A DNA stretch of 64,000 nucleotides from Odoribacter splanchnicus DSM 20712 (GCF_000190535.1 NC_015160.1:2356001-2420000), one strand, 5' to 3'. Numbered from the stretch's first letter, positions 28,997-38,054 are shown. Numbers and translations: made by a program. The notes: a model not told the origin generated them from the letters alone.

Positions 28997-30742
28997 ATGA
29001 AAGGACACTATATTTTTTCCGCTCTTTTAGGTATAGGTTTATTACTCCAAGGGTGTGAAACGCTCGATTATACTCCTGCCGACCAATTGAACGACAAAAC
29101 GTTCTGGCGGACAGAGCAACATGCCAATCAGGCGGCCGTCGCTCTGTATGCTGCCATGAAAGCCGGCTGGGCTTTCGGACGCGACTTTACTTTCGATATG
29201 ATATCCGATATTGCGGACGGTACGTCTCCCCATGCCGGAATTGCCCGGGGTACCTCTTTTTCATCCGGTGACGCTTCTGTCCAGAACACCTGGCAATATC
29301 TCTACGAAGTAGTACACCGTTCGAATACGGTCATCCGGAATGTCTCCGCCATGGATATCGATGAAACAGTGAAAACACGTGTCATAGGCGAAGCCAAATT
29401 CCTGCGTGCCATGGCCTATTTCAGAATGCTCAATTGCTGGGGAGGAGTACCTTATTACGATGAGAGCTGTATCATCGAAGAGGAATTCGCCACCTTGTCC
29501 AACCCGCGCGAATCGGCAGAAACCATCCGCGGTCACATTCTCGACGACCTGACGGATGCCATCTCCAAACTTCCCGTAGCCTGGGAAACATCCGATTACG
29601 GGCGTGCCACGAAAGGGGCTGCCTACGCTTTGCGCGGGAAGGTATATCTTTACAACCGGGAGTGGAGCAAGGCCATTGCCGATTTTGAAGAAATCGTCTA
29701 CAACAAAACGAATAATTACGGCTATGAACTGCATCCGGATTACAATGAACTGTTCCGCTTGTACAACGGCAAACGCAGCAAAGAGATGATTTTCTCCATC
29801 CAGTCTCTGGACGGTAACGTGGCAGGGCACGGGCTGGAATTGTGCAGTTTTCTGGGCAATAAATCCACTATGCGCCTCATTGCCAGCAATTGTATCGTAC
29901 CTTCGACCCACCTGGTGGATATGTACGAGAACCTCGATGGCAGTCCGTTTAACTGGGACGATATCTTTCCGGGATTCAACGACGGTAGTCCGGAATTCCG
30001 GCGTGATGTCCTGAGTGTTGCGATAGATGACGGGAGTACAAAGATTACCGACTTATTGAATTGTGACACAACTAAAGTCCTCGACGCATACCGCAAGCGG
30101 GATCCCCGCCTGTGCCTGAATGTCATTACGCCTTATTCCCATTATCTGGGAACAGACGCCGGTTCGGTGCCGATGGATAAGCAGTTTGTGCTTCACAATC
30201 CCCAAAAAGGCGGTTCACCGATGGAAGCACAGGCCTTTATCCGGAATTCCGAAGGCTGGAATTCTTATTTCTGGCGTAAATTTATTCCCACCGGTAATCT
30301 TGACGGTTATTGGGGAGAATATACGCGGGTACCTTATGAATTTCCGTTGATCCGCCTGGGGGATGTACTGTTGATGCTGGCAGAGGCATATAACGAAGAG
30401 AACAGTTTAGACAAAGCCGTTACAGAACTCAACAAAGTACGCGACCGGGTGGGGATGCCGTCGTTGAACAATGGCAGCCCCTGGCTGGCTGTCAACAGCC
30501 AGGAAGAAATGCGGCAACGTATTCGTAACGAGCGGGCATATGAATTGCCGGCTGAGGGCCACCGTTATTGGGACCTGAGGCGTTGGGGTATCTATGGCCC
30601 GACAGTCAAAAATGCAACCGATATCTACGGCGATTTGATGTTTACACGTGAGTACCAGCCACGGCATGAGTTATGGCCTATCCCGCAGGTAGAACTGGAA
30701 CGGAATCCTAATCTTCAGCACGATCAGAATCCCGGATGGTAA
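28997..30742 (+). CDS. SusD-family surface substrate-binding lipoprotein
   Basis: This 581-aa lipoprotein has lipobox LLLQGCETLDYTPADQLND and the RagB/SusD helical TPR-like scaffold (GEAKFLRAMAYFRMLNCWGG at about residues 130-150) with the C-terminal LWPIPQVELERNPNLQHDQN signature. It forms a lid over the SusC barrel. No glycoside hydrolase, sulfatase or peptidase gene follows, so the pair stands alone and the ligand cannot be inferred. Confidence 0.95.
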   Translation: MKGHYIFSALLGIGLLLQGCETLDYTPADQLNDKTFWRTEQHANQAAVALYAAMKAGWAFGRDFTFDMISDIADGTSPHAGIARGTSFSSGDASVQNTWQYLYEVVHRSNTVIRNVSAMDIDETVKTRVIGEAKFLRAMAYFRMLNCWGGVPYYDESCIIEEEFATLSNPRESAETIRGHILDDLTDAISKLPVAWETSDYGRATKGAAYALRGKVYLYNREWSKAIADFEEIVYNKTNNYGYELHPDYNELFRLYNGKRSKEMIFSIQSLDGNVAGHGLELCSFLGNKSTMRLIASNCIVPSTHLVDMYENLDGSPFNWDDIFPGFNDGSPEFRRDVLSVAIDDGSTKITDLLNCDTTKVLDAYRKRDPRLCLNVITPYSHYLGTDAGSVPMDKQFVLHNPQKGGSPMEAQAFIRNSEGWNSYFWRKFIPTGNLDGYWGEYTRVPYEFPLIRLGDVLLMLAEAYNEENSLDKAVTELNKVRDRVGMPSLNNGSPWLAVNSQEEMRQRIRNERAYELPAEGHRYWDLRRWGIYGPTVKNATDIYGDLMFTREYQPRHELWPIPQVELERNPNLQHDQNPGW

Positions 30743-30752
30743 AATGAATGTA

Positions 30753-30806
30753 GGATTAAATGTTTGTATGAAAGGAGCCATCGTCTTTCATACAAACATT
30801 TAATCC
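30753..30806. terminator. Perfect 22-bp inverted repeat between converging units
   Basis: A stem of 22 perfect pairs (30753-30774 with 30785-30806) closes a 10-nt loop, starting 11 nt after the susD stop. It contains TTTGTATGAAAG and its complement. Neither side is followed by a T-run, so it may stop transcription from both directions by another mechanism or block 3' exonucleases. It lies between susD (plus) and the propeller operon (minus, ending at 30831). Confidence 0.6.
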
Positions 30807-30830
30807 GGCACACCGGCAGGAGAGAATAAA

Positions 30831-31862
30831 TTACAGTTTAAAGCGATAGATTATCGATTCATCGTCGATATACCTGACTCCATAAATGAAGTGTTTATCG
30901 ACACAAAAAGTGCTTATTGGAAAAGGTAATAAATATTTTTTTATTTTCTCACCTTTCCAATTAAAACAAAGAATTTCATTTGAAATAAATCCGGCTTTAT
31001 TAGCTTTCGCATAACTTTCTGCAGAATAAGTAAAACAAATCATTTCATCAGAAACAGCCATCTTCATCAGGCCGGCTATACTTTCATTTATTCTGATTCC
31101 ATAGCGTCCTGCTCTTTCACGAATAAGAGGGATGTGATTATATGGATTAAGAAATATACGATGGATATCTTTTCCTTCAATTTGATAAATCTCAAAAACA
31201 TCGGATGCTAAGGTTAAAATAACAAATTTATTCTGAATATCATTTGAACTAATTTTTGTTTGGTATACACTCCCTCTATATATTCCTTCCACTCCTTCAT
31301 AAGCAAAAGGATAATCGAAAAAACAACCGAGTATATTATTACTTGAATCAAGCAAACCAAAGTACCCTTCTTTAAACGATCCAACTGCAACTTTTACGTG
31401 ATTGATTACATCCATATGCCTGGGCCTAAAATCCACCGTATATGGATAAGCTTCTTTCTCTATATGGTAAGGAATTTTATTCTCAATCACATCAGAAATC
31501 GAAACATAATTTATTTCTTTCTGCATAGCATCCAAAAAAACCAATTTTGACCCACAAACCGTAAATCCAGTTCCTATTTGAAGATATTCACCAGGACCTC
31601 GTCCTCTTTTTCCTAATCTTTTTATGATCTTCTTCCCATTGACATCAATAAATGAAAAATGATATGTGTCATTCATATGCTTAGTTATCAAGACATTGTC
31701 CAAAATCGCCATATCAGTTATTCTATTAAAAACGTCATTCTTATCAGAATAAACACTGTCGTAGTCAGTGATTTCCTCGACAATATCGAAAACATCGATA
31801 TCTGAACGCTTGCATGCATCACAAATGATAAGAAATAGCAGGATTTTCAAAATATACTTCAT
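30831..31862 (-). CDS. 6-bladed beta-propeller lipoprotein (second of two)
   Basis: The start at 31862 (MKYILKILLFLIICDAC) gives a 343-aa lipoprotein; a longer ORF start at 31892 lacks a sensible leader. The body is beta-rich with repeated F/Y-D-x-x-G/N-K turns, such as HFSFIDVNGKKIIKRLGKRG followed by RGPGEYLQIG, a motif common in Bacteroidales 6-bladed propeller proteins. It is the last gene of the minus-strand cluster with NVEALA and DUF1573 proteins. Its biochemical role is unknown; it is probably surface or periplasmic. Confidence 0.7.
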   Translation of the reverse strand: MKYILKILLFLIICDACKRSDIDVFDIVEEITDYDSVYSDKNDVFNRITDMAILDNVLITKHMNDTYHFSFIDVNGKKIIKRLGKRGRGPGEYLQIGTGFTVCGSKLVFLDAMQKEINYVSISDVIENKIPYHIEKEAYPYTVDFRPRHMDVINHVKVAVGSFKEGYFGLLDSSNNILGCFFDYPFAYEGVEGIYRGSVYQTKISSNDIQNKFVILTLASDVFEIYQIEGKDIHRIFLNPYNHIPLIRERAGRYGIRINESIAGLMKMAVSDEMICFTYSAESYAKANKAGFISNEILCFNWKGEKIKKYLLPFPISTFCVDKHFIYGVRYIDDESIIYRFKL

Positions 31863-31906
31863 GATCGATTTTATAATTCGGTTTATTCTCATATGCTACG
31901 AGATTT

Positions 31907-33004
31907 TTATTTTTTCAAACGATAAAGAACAATGACCGGATTATCCGATTCTTTCACATTCAATCTTGCAGCTATATCTGGAGCCCATTGGGTAAAAATA
32001 TAAGCATTTTCCCAAGCAACGAAGTAACCGTCCGTATAAGTTAATGTTGAACCGAAGGGTACAAATATATCCTCTTCTTTATGCTTCGCTCCCGTAATTA
32101 CTTCTCCTGTTCTTCTATAGAAGTAAGCCTCCTGACTATAACCTTTACGTACAAAAACGAAATAAATAACATCATCCCCAGCAACGACCTCTGTAATAAT
32201 ACCGGTCTTCGATCTCAGATTTTTTATATTATGCTGTATGTAATCATTCCCCAAAACATATTTATCTTTCCCAAAATCGACATAAAAAGCAGGACAGAAA
32301 TGTCCCTTGTTAATCTGATAAATGGTATCACTCACTAAAGGAGAATAAGCCAATACTAAACTATCCACTCCATATCCAAATCCTCCTTCTGCGTAGCGGT
32401 TTAATGGACTTGCAGGCATAAATCCTTCCTTTATTCCCTCATCAAAATCATACCGGTAGTAATGACTGGCATCGCCTTTATTAAAAGAAGCACTTCCGAA
32501 AAAATAAAACCACCACTCACCGTTCTCCAAGGCAGCCTGAGCAGGAACCAACTTCGATTTCAGATTCCGGCTTTCGATGTAATTCCCTTCCAAATCGTAA
32601 TAATAAAATTTATACCAACCCGGAAATACCAACCGATCATTTTTCTTATCAATCAAAAACGCTTTATGAGAATTACAAACATTTAATTCTCCAGGTGCAC
32701 GGCCTATCGGAATCAATTTTTGGAATCTACCATTCCGGTCAAAAATATACAACCCTCCTGTAAATACAAAACAATAAAATTTTCCTTTATAATACTCCAT
32801 GCGTCGGAACATCGAAGCGTCAATCAAACATTCGTCCGTCGTTTCCAAAGGGATATAAATCGCAGTGTCCACGATTTCGCTCATCGTCATCCATACATCA
32901 TTAGCTATTTCAGGAACTTTAATTGTTACGACAGAAGGAACCTGTTGTTTTTGACAAGAAAAAATTAAAATTATCAACAATAATTGTAAAATTATTTTTA
33001 ACAT
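31907..33004 (-). CDS. 6-bladed beta-propeller lipoprotein (first of two)
   Basis: This 365-aa protein has lipobox LIFSCQK after a hydrophobic leader. Typical family segments are IVDTAIYIPLETTDECLID, LYIFDRNGRFQKLIPIGRAP and APGELN, as in BF-type 6-bladed propellers found beside NVEALA genes. It lies 77 nt downstream of the NVEALA gene and 44 nt before the second propeller; the two share fold and the RGPGE/RAPGE motif but little else, so they are old paralogues. Confidence 0.78.
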   Translation of the reverse strand: MLKIILQLLLIILIFSCQKQQVPSVVTIKVPEIANDVWMTMSEIVDTAIYIPLETTDECLIDASMFRRMEYYKGKFYCFVFTGGLYIFDRNGRFQKLIPIGRAPGELNVCNSHKAFLIDKKNDRLVFPGWYKFYYYDLEGNYIESRNLKSKLVPAQAALENGEWWFYFFGSASFNKGDASHYYRYDFDEGIKEGFMPASPLNRYAEGGFGYGVDSLVLAYSPLVSDTIYQINKGHFCPAFYVDFGKDKYVLGNDYIQHNIKNLRSKTGIITEVVAGDDVIYFVFVRKGYSQEAYFYRRTGEVITGAKHKEEDIFVPFGSTLTYTDGYFVAWENAYIFTQWAPDIAARLNVKESDNPVIVLYRLKK

Positions 33005-33081
33005 GTCTCACTAAATGAAAAAAGAAGCACCCAAAACATTTCAATAAATAAAATATTTTTGGCACATTCTTTTTATAATTA

Positions 33082-33375
33082 CTACAATTTATTATAACAA
33101 GGAGTAATAGCACAACCTCTTCCCTCAGACATACAAAAATCCATCTCACCAGGGGCCGTTTCATGTGTTACAGGATCTTTTATTACACATGATATAAGCG
33201 TACTTCCACGATCTGGACATTCTGTAAACCCATTATCCCCGCATTCACCTTGAGCCAATCCCTCTACTTCATAAAGAGTCACATTCATGATACCATCATT
33301 AAAGCCAGTCTCAACATTCAAAGCAAACACTGTTGCAAAAAATCCCAAAAAGACATAAATAATTTTTCTAAACAT
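33082..33375 (-). CDS. NVEALA-type Cys-rich small exported peptide
   Basis: From the ATG at 33375 (MFRKIIYVFLGFFATVFA) this is a 97-aa protein. The segment NVTLYEVEGLAQGE closely resembles the LANVEALAxGE motif of the Bacteroidales NVEALA family. It is followed by a Cys-rich tail (CGDNGFTECPDRGSTLISC, then CMSEGRGCAITPC) with seven cysteines that could form disulfides. A -7-like box TATTTTTG (plus CAAAAATA at 33412-33419) lies just upstream. NVEALA genes often adjoin 6-bladed propeller lipoproteins, as here. The function of the family is unknown. Confidence 0.72.
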   Translation of the reverse strand: MFRKIIYVFLGFFATVFALNVETGFNDGIMNVTLYEVEGLAQGECGDNGFTECPDRGSTLISCVIKDPVTHETAPGEMDFCMSEGRGCAITPCYNKL

Positions 33376-33460
33376 AACCATCATTTTTAATATAACACAA
33401 AATCATCTTTACAAAAATAAAGACAACACAATAATACACTCTCTAATATCAAGACTTTCT

Positions 33461-33895
33461 TCATCTATCATTAAGAACAATCCCCTTTAAATTCAGTCTC
33501 AATAATTGTGAGGATGTATTACACAATACCTCAATCGATTTCATAAACCGACCCAAAGAATTCGGTTCAAAAGTGACGAAAATCAACGTTTCTTCTCCGG
33601 GTTGTACCGGACGCTTTTCCCATCGAACTTCAGTACAGCCGCAAGAAGGCCGCACATCACGGATCAATAAGGGAACCTCGCCCGTATTACAGATCCGGAA
33701 AGAAATCTGTTTCTTTTCGCCATACCTCACAATATCCAGGTCGATAGTATCCCCTTCTATTCGAATAGTAGTCGGTGATGAATATAATAATTCAAACACT
33801 TCCGTAGAGTCTCCGAACAAGAACCAAAGTCCTGCAATACCAACCAAAGTAAGTGTTCCGATTATTAAAATCGATCGCATAGCACCACCTCTCAT
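33461..33895 (-). CDS. DUF1573 (ASH-like Ig fold) exported protein
   Basis: This 144-aa protein has an N-terminal membrane anchor or signal (residues 6-25) and one DUF1573 domain: ISFRICNTGEVPLLIRDVRP, PSCGCTEVRW, then PGEETLIFVTFEPNSLGRF. DUF1573 domains are periplasmic Ig-like modules that are very common in Bacteroidales. It starts 8 nt after the small upstream gene and precedes NVEALA, so it is part of the cluster. Its partner is not known. Confidence 0.82.
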   Translation of the reverse strand: MRGGAMRSILIIGTLTLVGIAGLWFLFGDSTEVFELLYSSPTTIRIEGDTIDLDIVRYGEKKQISFRICNTGEVPLLIRDVRPSCGCTEVRWEKRPVQPGEETLIFVTFEPNSLGRFMKSIEVLCNTSSQLLRLNLKGIVLNDR

Positions 33896-33903
33896 GTCAG
33901 TCT

Positions 33904-34251
33904 TTATTTATCGATTGGGATAAACACAGAAACATCGGGGTGATCTCCGGCCGGTAACCGTTTGCCATACCACCTTTGTTCGTCCGGAGCATAACAAAGG
34001 GCTATTAAATCGGTGTCCAGTCTATAGGATTCAAGGATTCCTCCTTGCCGGTCGAATACAATCAAATTACTGCAATACTGAAAAACATTTCCCGGTACTT
34101 CATCCGATCGGCCAAAATACAGGGTGGAGCCACACTCATCGGCAACCCCAATATCCATCATCCCGAAGCGATTTAATACCATTACCGGATCAGAATTCTG
34201 ATCCACACCCCAAAGGATAAAAAATAAACCGGTAAAAAATATTTTGCACAT
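33904..34251 (-). CDS. Small exported protein resembling the C-terminal part of a propeller protein
   Basis: The start at 34251 (MCKIFFTGLFFILWG) gives 115 aa with a leader peptide; the longer ORF from 34326 adds 25 residues without a leader. The end (LIVFDRQGGILESYRLDTDL, then ALCYAPDEQRWYG) resembles the last blade of Bacteroidales TolB-like propeller proteins. It may be a truncated propeller or a short relative. It lies 8 nt upstream of the DUF1573 gene and is the promoter-proximal gene of the cluster. Confidence 0.55.
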   Translation of the reverse strand: MCKIFFTGLFFILWGVDQNSDPVMVLNRFGMMDIGVADECGSTLYFGRSDEVPGNVFQYCSNLIVFDRQGGILESYRLDTDLIALCYAPDEQRWYGKRLPAGDHPDVSVFIPIDK

Positions 34252-34323
34252 ATCACATATTTTACTTAACTTTCCAAAACAAATTTCAGCATATTTTCTC
34301 AAACAACCTAATCGAAACAGTAG

Positions 34324-35181
34324 CAAAAAGCAGAATTCAATTTCCCCCTGATTTTATTTTTCAAACTAGCCCTGGAACGTATTCTTACTTCTATCCTGCT
34401 CTTTATCCTGATTATTTGTCTGACTTATCTTCTTTATCGGCTATTGAAAAATGAAAAAAAACTACGGGATAATCAAAAAGCATTTACGCATACTCTGGTC
34501 CATAACCTACGCCGGCCGATACTGAATATAAAATGCCAGTTGGAAAATCTTTTGTCCGACCAGCAGGACAAAACCGCCATCTCCCTGAACGAAACCTATA
34601 AACGATGTAAACAATGGACCGATAAAACTTTGGAAGATATCGAAAATCTACTGACCTTTTCTGTCGATGCCTACGGTCTGAAAGCCTGTATACAACCGAC
34701 CGATATCCGGGAATTGTTAACACAAATCACAACGGAATACAGGCAAAACAATAGCATCGGCAAACAAATCGATATACAAACAGAAATTTCTCCTACCGTC
34801 CCCCTTGCACAGGTCGATCCTTTACTTTTATATAGTGCCTTGGGAAACTTATTAGGAAATGCGATTAAATATTCAGGAACAAAAGTCCGTATTCGGATAG
34901 GTTGCCGCCGGGAGGCAAAAAAATGGATATTGACAGTACAAGACGATGGTTACGGCATACCACCCGAAGAACAAAAATTCATTTTTCAGGAATACAAACG
35001 GGGACAACGTTATAAAGGAGATAAACAACGGAAAGGATTCGGACTGGGACTCTGTTATGTGGCAGCAGTCGTAAAAGCCCACCACGGACATATTCAGGTG
35101 AACAGTGACGGAAAGCAGGGAACAGAATTTATCATCGAAATACCGCAGAGAAAAGCGAAAAGGCGAAAGGCTAGAAGCTAA
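34324..35181 (+). pseudogene. Histidine kinase, 5'-truncated remnant
   Basis: The reading frame is open from 34324 (after a TAG at 34321) but has no ATG before the kinase core. It encodes a membrane helix (LTSILLFILIICLTYLLYRL), a HisKA segment with phospho-acceptor His in THTLVHNLRRPILN, and an HATPase domain with NLLGNAIKYSG, DDGYGIPPEEQ and GFGLGLCYVAAVV. The periplasmic sensor and first membrane helix expected for this class are missing. A TTG at 34444 could start only a soluble kinase fragment. The last residues (KAKRRKARS) come from a purine-rich word repeat. It pairs with the split response regulator downstream. Confidence 0.7.
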
Positions 35182-35255
35182 AGGCTAGAAGCTAGAAGCG
35201 AAAAGCTAAAGGCTAGAGGCAAGAGGCGAAAAGAGGATAAGTTGGAGAAGAGGGG
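35159..35255 (+). repeat. Purine-rich degenerate word repeat
   Basis: A run of units such as AGGCTAGAAGCTAAA and GGCGAAA fills the kinase-regulator gap and enters the 3' end of the kinase frame. Similar runs, often followed by their complement, occur at 1910-1955, 4430-4530, 49250-49315, 51590-51670 and 57685-57805. Confidence 0.7.
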
Positions 35256-35279
35256 CTAACGATATAATAATGAAAGAAT

Positions 35280-35894
35280 ATGAGTGTGATACGGATTTTA
35301 TATGTAGAAGACGACCTCGATTTCGGGCGTATGACCAAGGTTTTCCTGGATCAGGCCGGCTTTCTGGTCGAATTGACGACAAATGTTGAAGAGGCCTGGA
35401 AGTTATTCCATACCCGAAGGCCGGATCTGTTATTGGTCGACCTGGACCTTGAAGGCAGCAAGAACGGAATCGACCTCATCCGGCAGATTATCACCGAAGT
35501 AAAACAGTATCCGGTTATCGTCTATAGTTCGCATACCGATCCGGCAACCGTGATCACCACCATTGAACTGGGAGTCATGGACCATATCGGTAAAGATACC
35601 GACCGCGAAGTCTTCCTGGCCAAACTCAGAAACATAGCCAAACGCAATTACTCCCAGACAGGTGAAAACCCGCGATATAAACTATCGGCCATCACCACTT
35701 ACAACCAGAGAAACGGAGTATTGACCATAGGAAACAAAAGTCATAAACTGAAAGGGAAAGATATGCGATTGCTGCAATTGCTGTGCCTGCACTTCAATGA
35801 ATGGGTATCGCCCAAGGAATTAAGTTTCGGTTTGTGGGGAATGGAAAAAAATATCGGGGAACTGAAAAGATACATCGGCCATCTCCACCAGTAA
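35280..35894 (+). pseudogene. OmpR-type response regulator, 5' part, split by a mobile element
   Basis: This 204-aa reading frame has a receiver domain (ILYVEDDLDFG, phospho-site Asp in LLVDLDLEGS, a Thr/Ser-type switch in VIVYSSHTD) and most of an OmpR-type winged helix (KGKDMRLLQLLC, VSPKELSFGLWG). It stops at RYIGHLHQ, whereas relatives continue for about 25 more residues. Those residues are encoded at 48230-48307 in the right frame (RQELSEDPALSI...GGYYKLQGE). Joining the pieces gives 227 aa, a normal length. Loss of the final wing should abolish DNA binding. Confidence 0.88.
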
Positions 35895-35895
35895 C
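35885..35895 (+). other. Left attachment site (attL core)
   Basis: CCACCAGTAAC at the point where the response-regulator frame leaves the chromosomal sequence; partner of 48229-48239. Confidence 0.65.
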
Positions 35896-36467
35896 CGAAA
35901 ATCGATTTGTATAGCACTATTTCTCAATAAGTTATATCTTTATTACGATGTTAGTCCCTTGAATAAGGTTTTCACAACTTTGCACCGTTCAACACAAGTT
36001 TGTGTCTTAGGTTCGATTTCTGCGTGCAAAGGTAGATATTTATTTGGAATTATCAATATTTCCAAGAACTTTTTTTGTATTTACTACTAAAAGTCTGTTT
36101 GAATTTTGTTCAGCATTCTTTTAGGAGTTGTTTTGAGGATTTTTCTCTGTATCATTAAGAAGAATTGCAGGCTATGTGACGGAAGGTTTTCAATATCCAT
36201 GAAGTATATAGAAAGAACTTTAGTCGAAATGTCAGGTATCAATTTTCCCAATAGATTGAATCGTAAAGGAGTATTTTTATCGAGCAATATGTATACTACA
36301 TAAACCCCACTGGTTTCGAAACGTGCAGCCACATTACAAATAGGGTAAATTTCAATAATGGATTGTTTTGATGAAAAAAACTCTTCAATATTAGACTTAC
36401 TGACATAGGGCTGTCATAGAAGACGCTATCTTTGTATCAAAAAGTATTCAACTTAATATTATAGAAT
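35896..36467. other. Left end region of the element
   Basis: This 570-nt stretch holds the left 16-bp repeat AGTCCCTTGAATAAGG (35953-35968), a dyad ACACAAGTTTGTGT (35992-36005) and a minus-strand -7 match (plus CAAAGGTA, 36027-36034). A minus-strand frame at 36087-36332 (GTG start, 81 aa, open further upstream to about 36410) reads VYVVYILLDKNTPLRFNLLG and may be coding or the remnant of a gene, but it lacks a recognisable family or ATG. Confidence 0.5.
36427..36434 (+). promoter_or_regulatory. -7 box of the S51/WYL operon
   Basis: TATCTTTG, a full TAnnTTTG match, 33 nt before the ATG at 36468. No strong -33 box is visible. Confidence 0.6.
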
Positions 36468-37094
36468 ATGAAAAGATTATTTTTATGCTCATCATTTGCT
36501 GATGTTGCTAATCTATTTGTCGATTGTGCCAAAGAAGATTTGCAAGGGAAAATTATAGCTTTTATACCAACTGCAAGCCTTACAGAACCAATACGGTTCT
36601 ATGTAAAAAAGGGGAAAAAGGCTTTAGAAGAAGCAGGAATGATTGTTGAAGAAGTCGAGATTACCCAACTGCCCAAAGAGGAAATATCTTCTATATTACA
36701 TAAATGCGATTATATCTACATAACAGGTGGAAATACATTTTTCCTTTTGCAAGAGTTAAAAAGAAAAGGTGTTGATAAAATTATATCTAAACAAGTGAAA
36801 TTGGGTAAACTGTATATTGGGGAATCTGCCGGAGCAATAATAGCCTCTCCCGATGCAGAATATATGAAAAGTGTGAATTTTGATCCAATAGAAAAGGCTC
36901 CTGAATTGAAAGACTGTACTTCTTTAGATTTGGTCGATTTTTATACGATTCCCCATTATGGAAATTTTCCATTCAAGAAAAAAGGTGAAAAGATAGTTCA
37001 ACTATATAATGAGAAGTTGCAGCTTATTCCTATAAGTAATAAACAAGCTGTTATTATTGAAGATTCAAATATTCAAATTAAAGATGCAAAATGA
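36468..37094 (+). CDS. S51-family (peptidase E-like) protein
   Basis: This 208-aa cytoplasmic protein has the S51/class I glutamine-amidotransferase-like fold. It has YIYITGGNTFFLLQEL at about residues 83-98 and the nucleophile elbow YIGESAGAIIASPD with Ser in GESAGA at about residue 123; a His occurs in TIPHYGNFP. S51 peptidase E cuts Asp-X dipeptides, but mobile-element relatives may have other roles. It overlaps the regulator gene by 4 nt (ATGA) and is visibly AT-rich, so it is probably recent cargo. Confidence 0.82.
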   Translation: MKRLFLCSSFADVANLFVDCAKEDLQGKIIAFIPTASLTEPIRFYVKKGKKALEEAGMIVEEVEITQLPKEEISSILHKCDYIYITGGNTFFLLQELKRKGVDKIISKQVKLGKLYIGESAGAIIASPDAEYMKSVNFDPIEKAPELKDCTSLDLVDFYTIPHYGNFPFKKKGEKIVQLYNEKLQLIPISNKQAVIIEDSNIQIKDAK

Positions 37095-38023
37095 ATAGAA
37101 TAGACCGTATTGCTGCTATATTGATTCAGTTACAATCGCACTCGTTAGTGAAAGCACAGCAAATTTCAGAACGTTTTAATATAAGCATTCGCACTGTATA
37201 TCGAGATATAAGAACATTGGAAGAGGCAGGCATTCCTATCATAGGAAATCCCGGTATTGGTTATTCACTTGCAGAAGGATTCAAATTATCTCCTCTAATG
37301 TTTACTCAAAAAGAGGCTTTGTCCTTTTTGATTGCAGAGAAATTAGTACATGAACTAACTGATTCAAATAGCAACGAACATTATAAGTCTGGAATAGAAA
37401 AGATTAGGTCTGTCATGCGTTTTGCAGACAAAAATATGTTAGAAACAATGGAAAAGTGCATGTCTGTATTGGATACTTATAAATCATCTACCTATAAACC
37501 TGATATTCTTTTACTTATTTTACAAAGTATATACCAAAAAAGAATTATTGAAATATCTTATTTGGGAAGTAATGCGTTAAGTGTTTCAGAACGAAAGATT
37601 GAAGCTGTTGGAATTTTCTTTTCGAGAACTAACTGGTATCTAATAGGCTTTTATCTTCCCAAAGAAACCTATCTTACATTTCGGATAGATAGAATTCAAA
37701 AAATGCACATTCTTAATGAATTACAATCACGGGAGCATCCGCCCTTGGAAAAATTCATACGCGAGTTTTATGACAAAGAAAAATTACATGAAATCGTTAT
37801 AAGAATAGAAAAGAATAAAACCTCCATAATGAATGATGATAAATATTATTACGGATTAACATCTGAGAAAGAGATAGGGGATATGTTTGAGCTTCATTTT
37901 CTAACATTTTCAATCAGTAAGTTTGCACATTGGTATCTGTCTTTTGCAGATAGTGCAACTATAATAAGACCAGATTCTTTAAAATATGAAGTTAAAAATA
38001 TTATCAATAACATTTCTATTTGA
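37091..38023 (+). CDS. HTH-WYL (YafY-type) transcriptional regulator
   Basis: This 310-aa protein has an N-terminal winged HTH of the HTH_11 type (RIAAILIQLQ, KAQQISERFNISIRTVYRDI at residues 20-40) and a WYL domain at about 140-220, in which the W-Y-L positions are in TNWYLIGFY with R/D in FRIDRIQKM. WYL domains sense ligands such as nucleotides or ssDNA and are frequent near defence genes. It is co-translated with the S51 gene and probably controls it. The C-terminal WCX region is present. Confidence 0.85.
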   Translation: MNRIDRIAAILIQLQSHSLVKAQQISERFNISIRTVYRDIRTLEEAGIPIIGNPGIGYSLAEGFKLSPLMFTQKEALSFLIAEKLVHELTDSNSNEHYKSGIEKIRSVMRFADKNMLETMEKCMSVLDTYKSSTYKPDILLLILQSIYQKRIIEISYLGSNALSVSERKIEAVGIFFSRTNWYLIGFYLPKETYLTFRIDRIQKMHILNELQSREHPPLEKFIREFYDKEKLHEIVIRIEKNKTSIMNDDKYYYGLTSEKEIGDMFELHFLTFSISKFAHWYLSFADSATIIRPDSLKYEVKNIINNISI

Positions 38024-38054
38024 TTGCTGTCAAATAGTATTTTTAATCGACTAA

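Noticed and set aside
34484..34723. 79-aa minus-strand frame in the kinase remnant
   Set aside because: It is a shadow of the kinase frame, whose HisKA/HATPase motifs are clear.
35159..35255. CRISPR-like array
   Set aside because: The units are short, variable and without spacers; it is a slippage-type repeat. No CRISPR array was found in the window.
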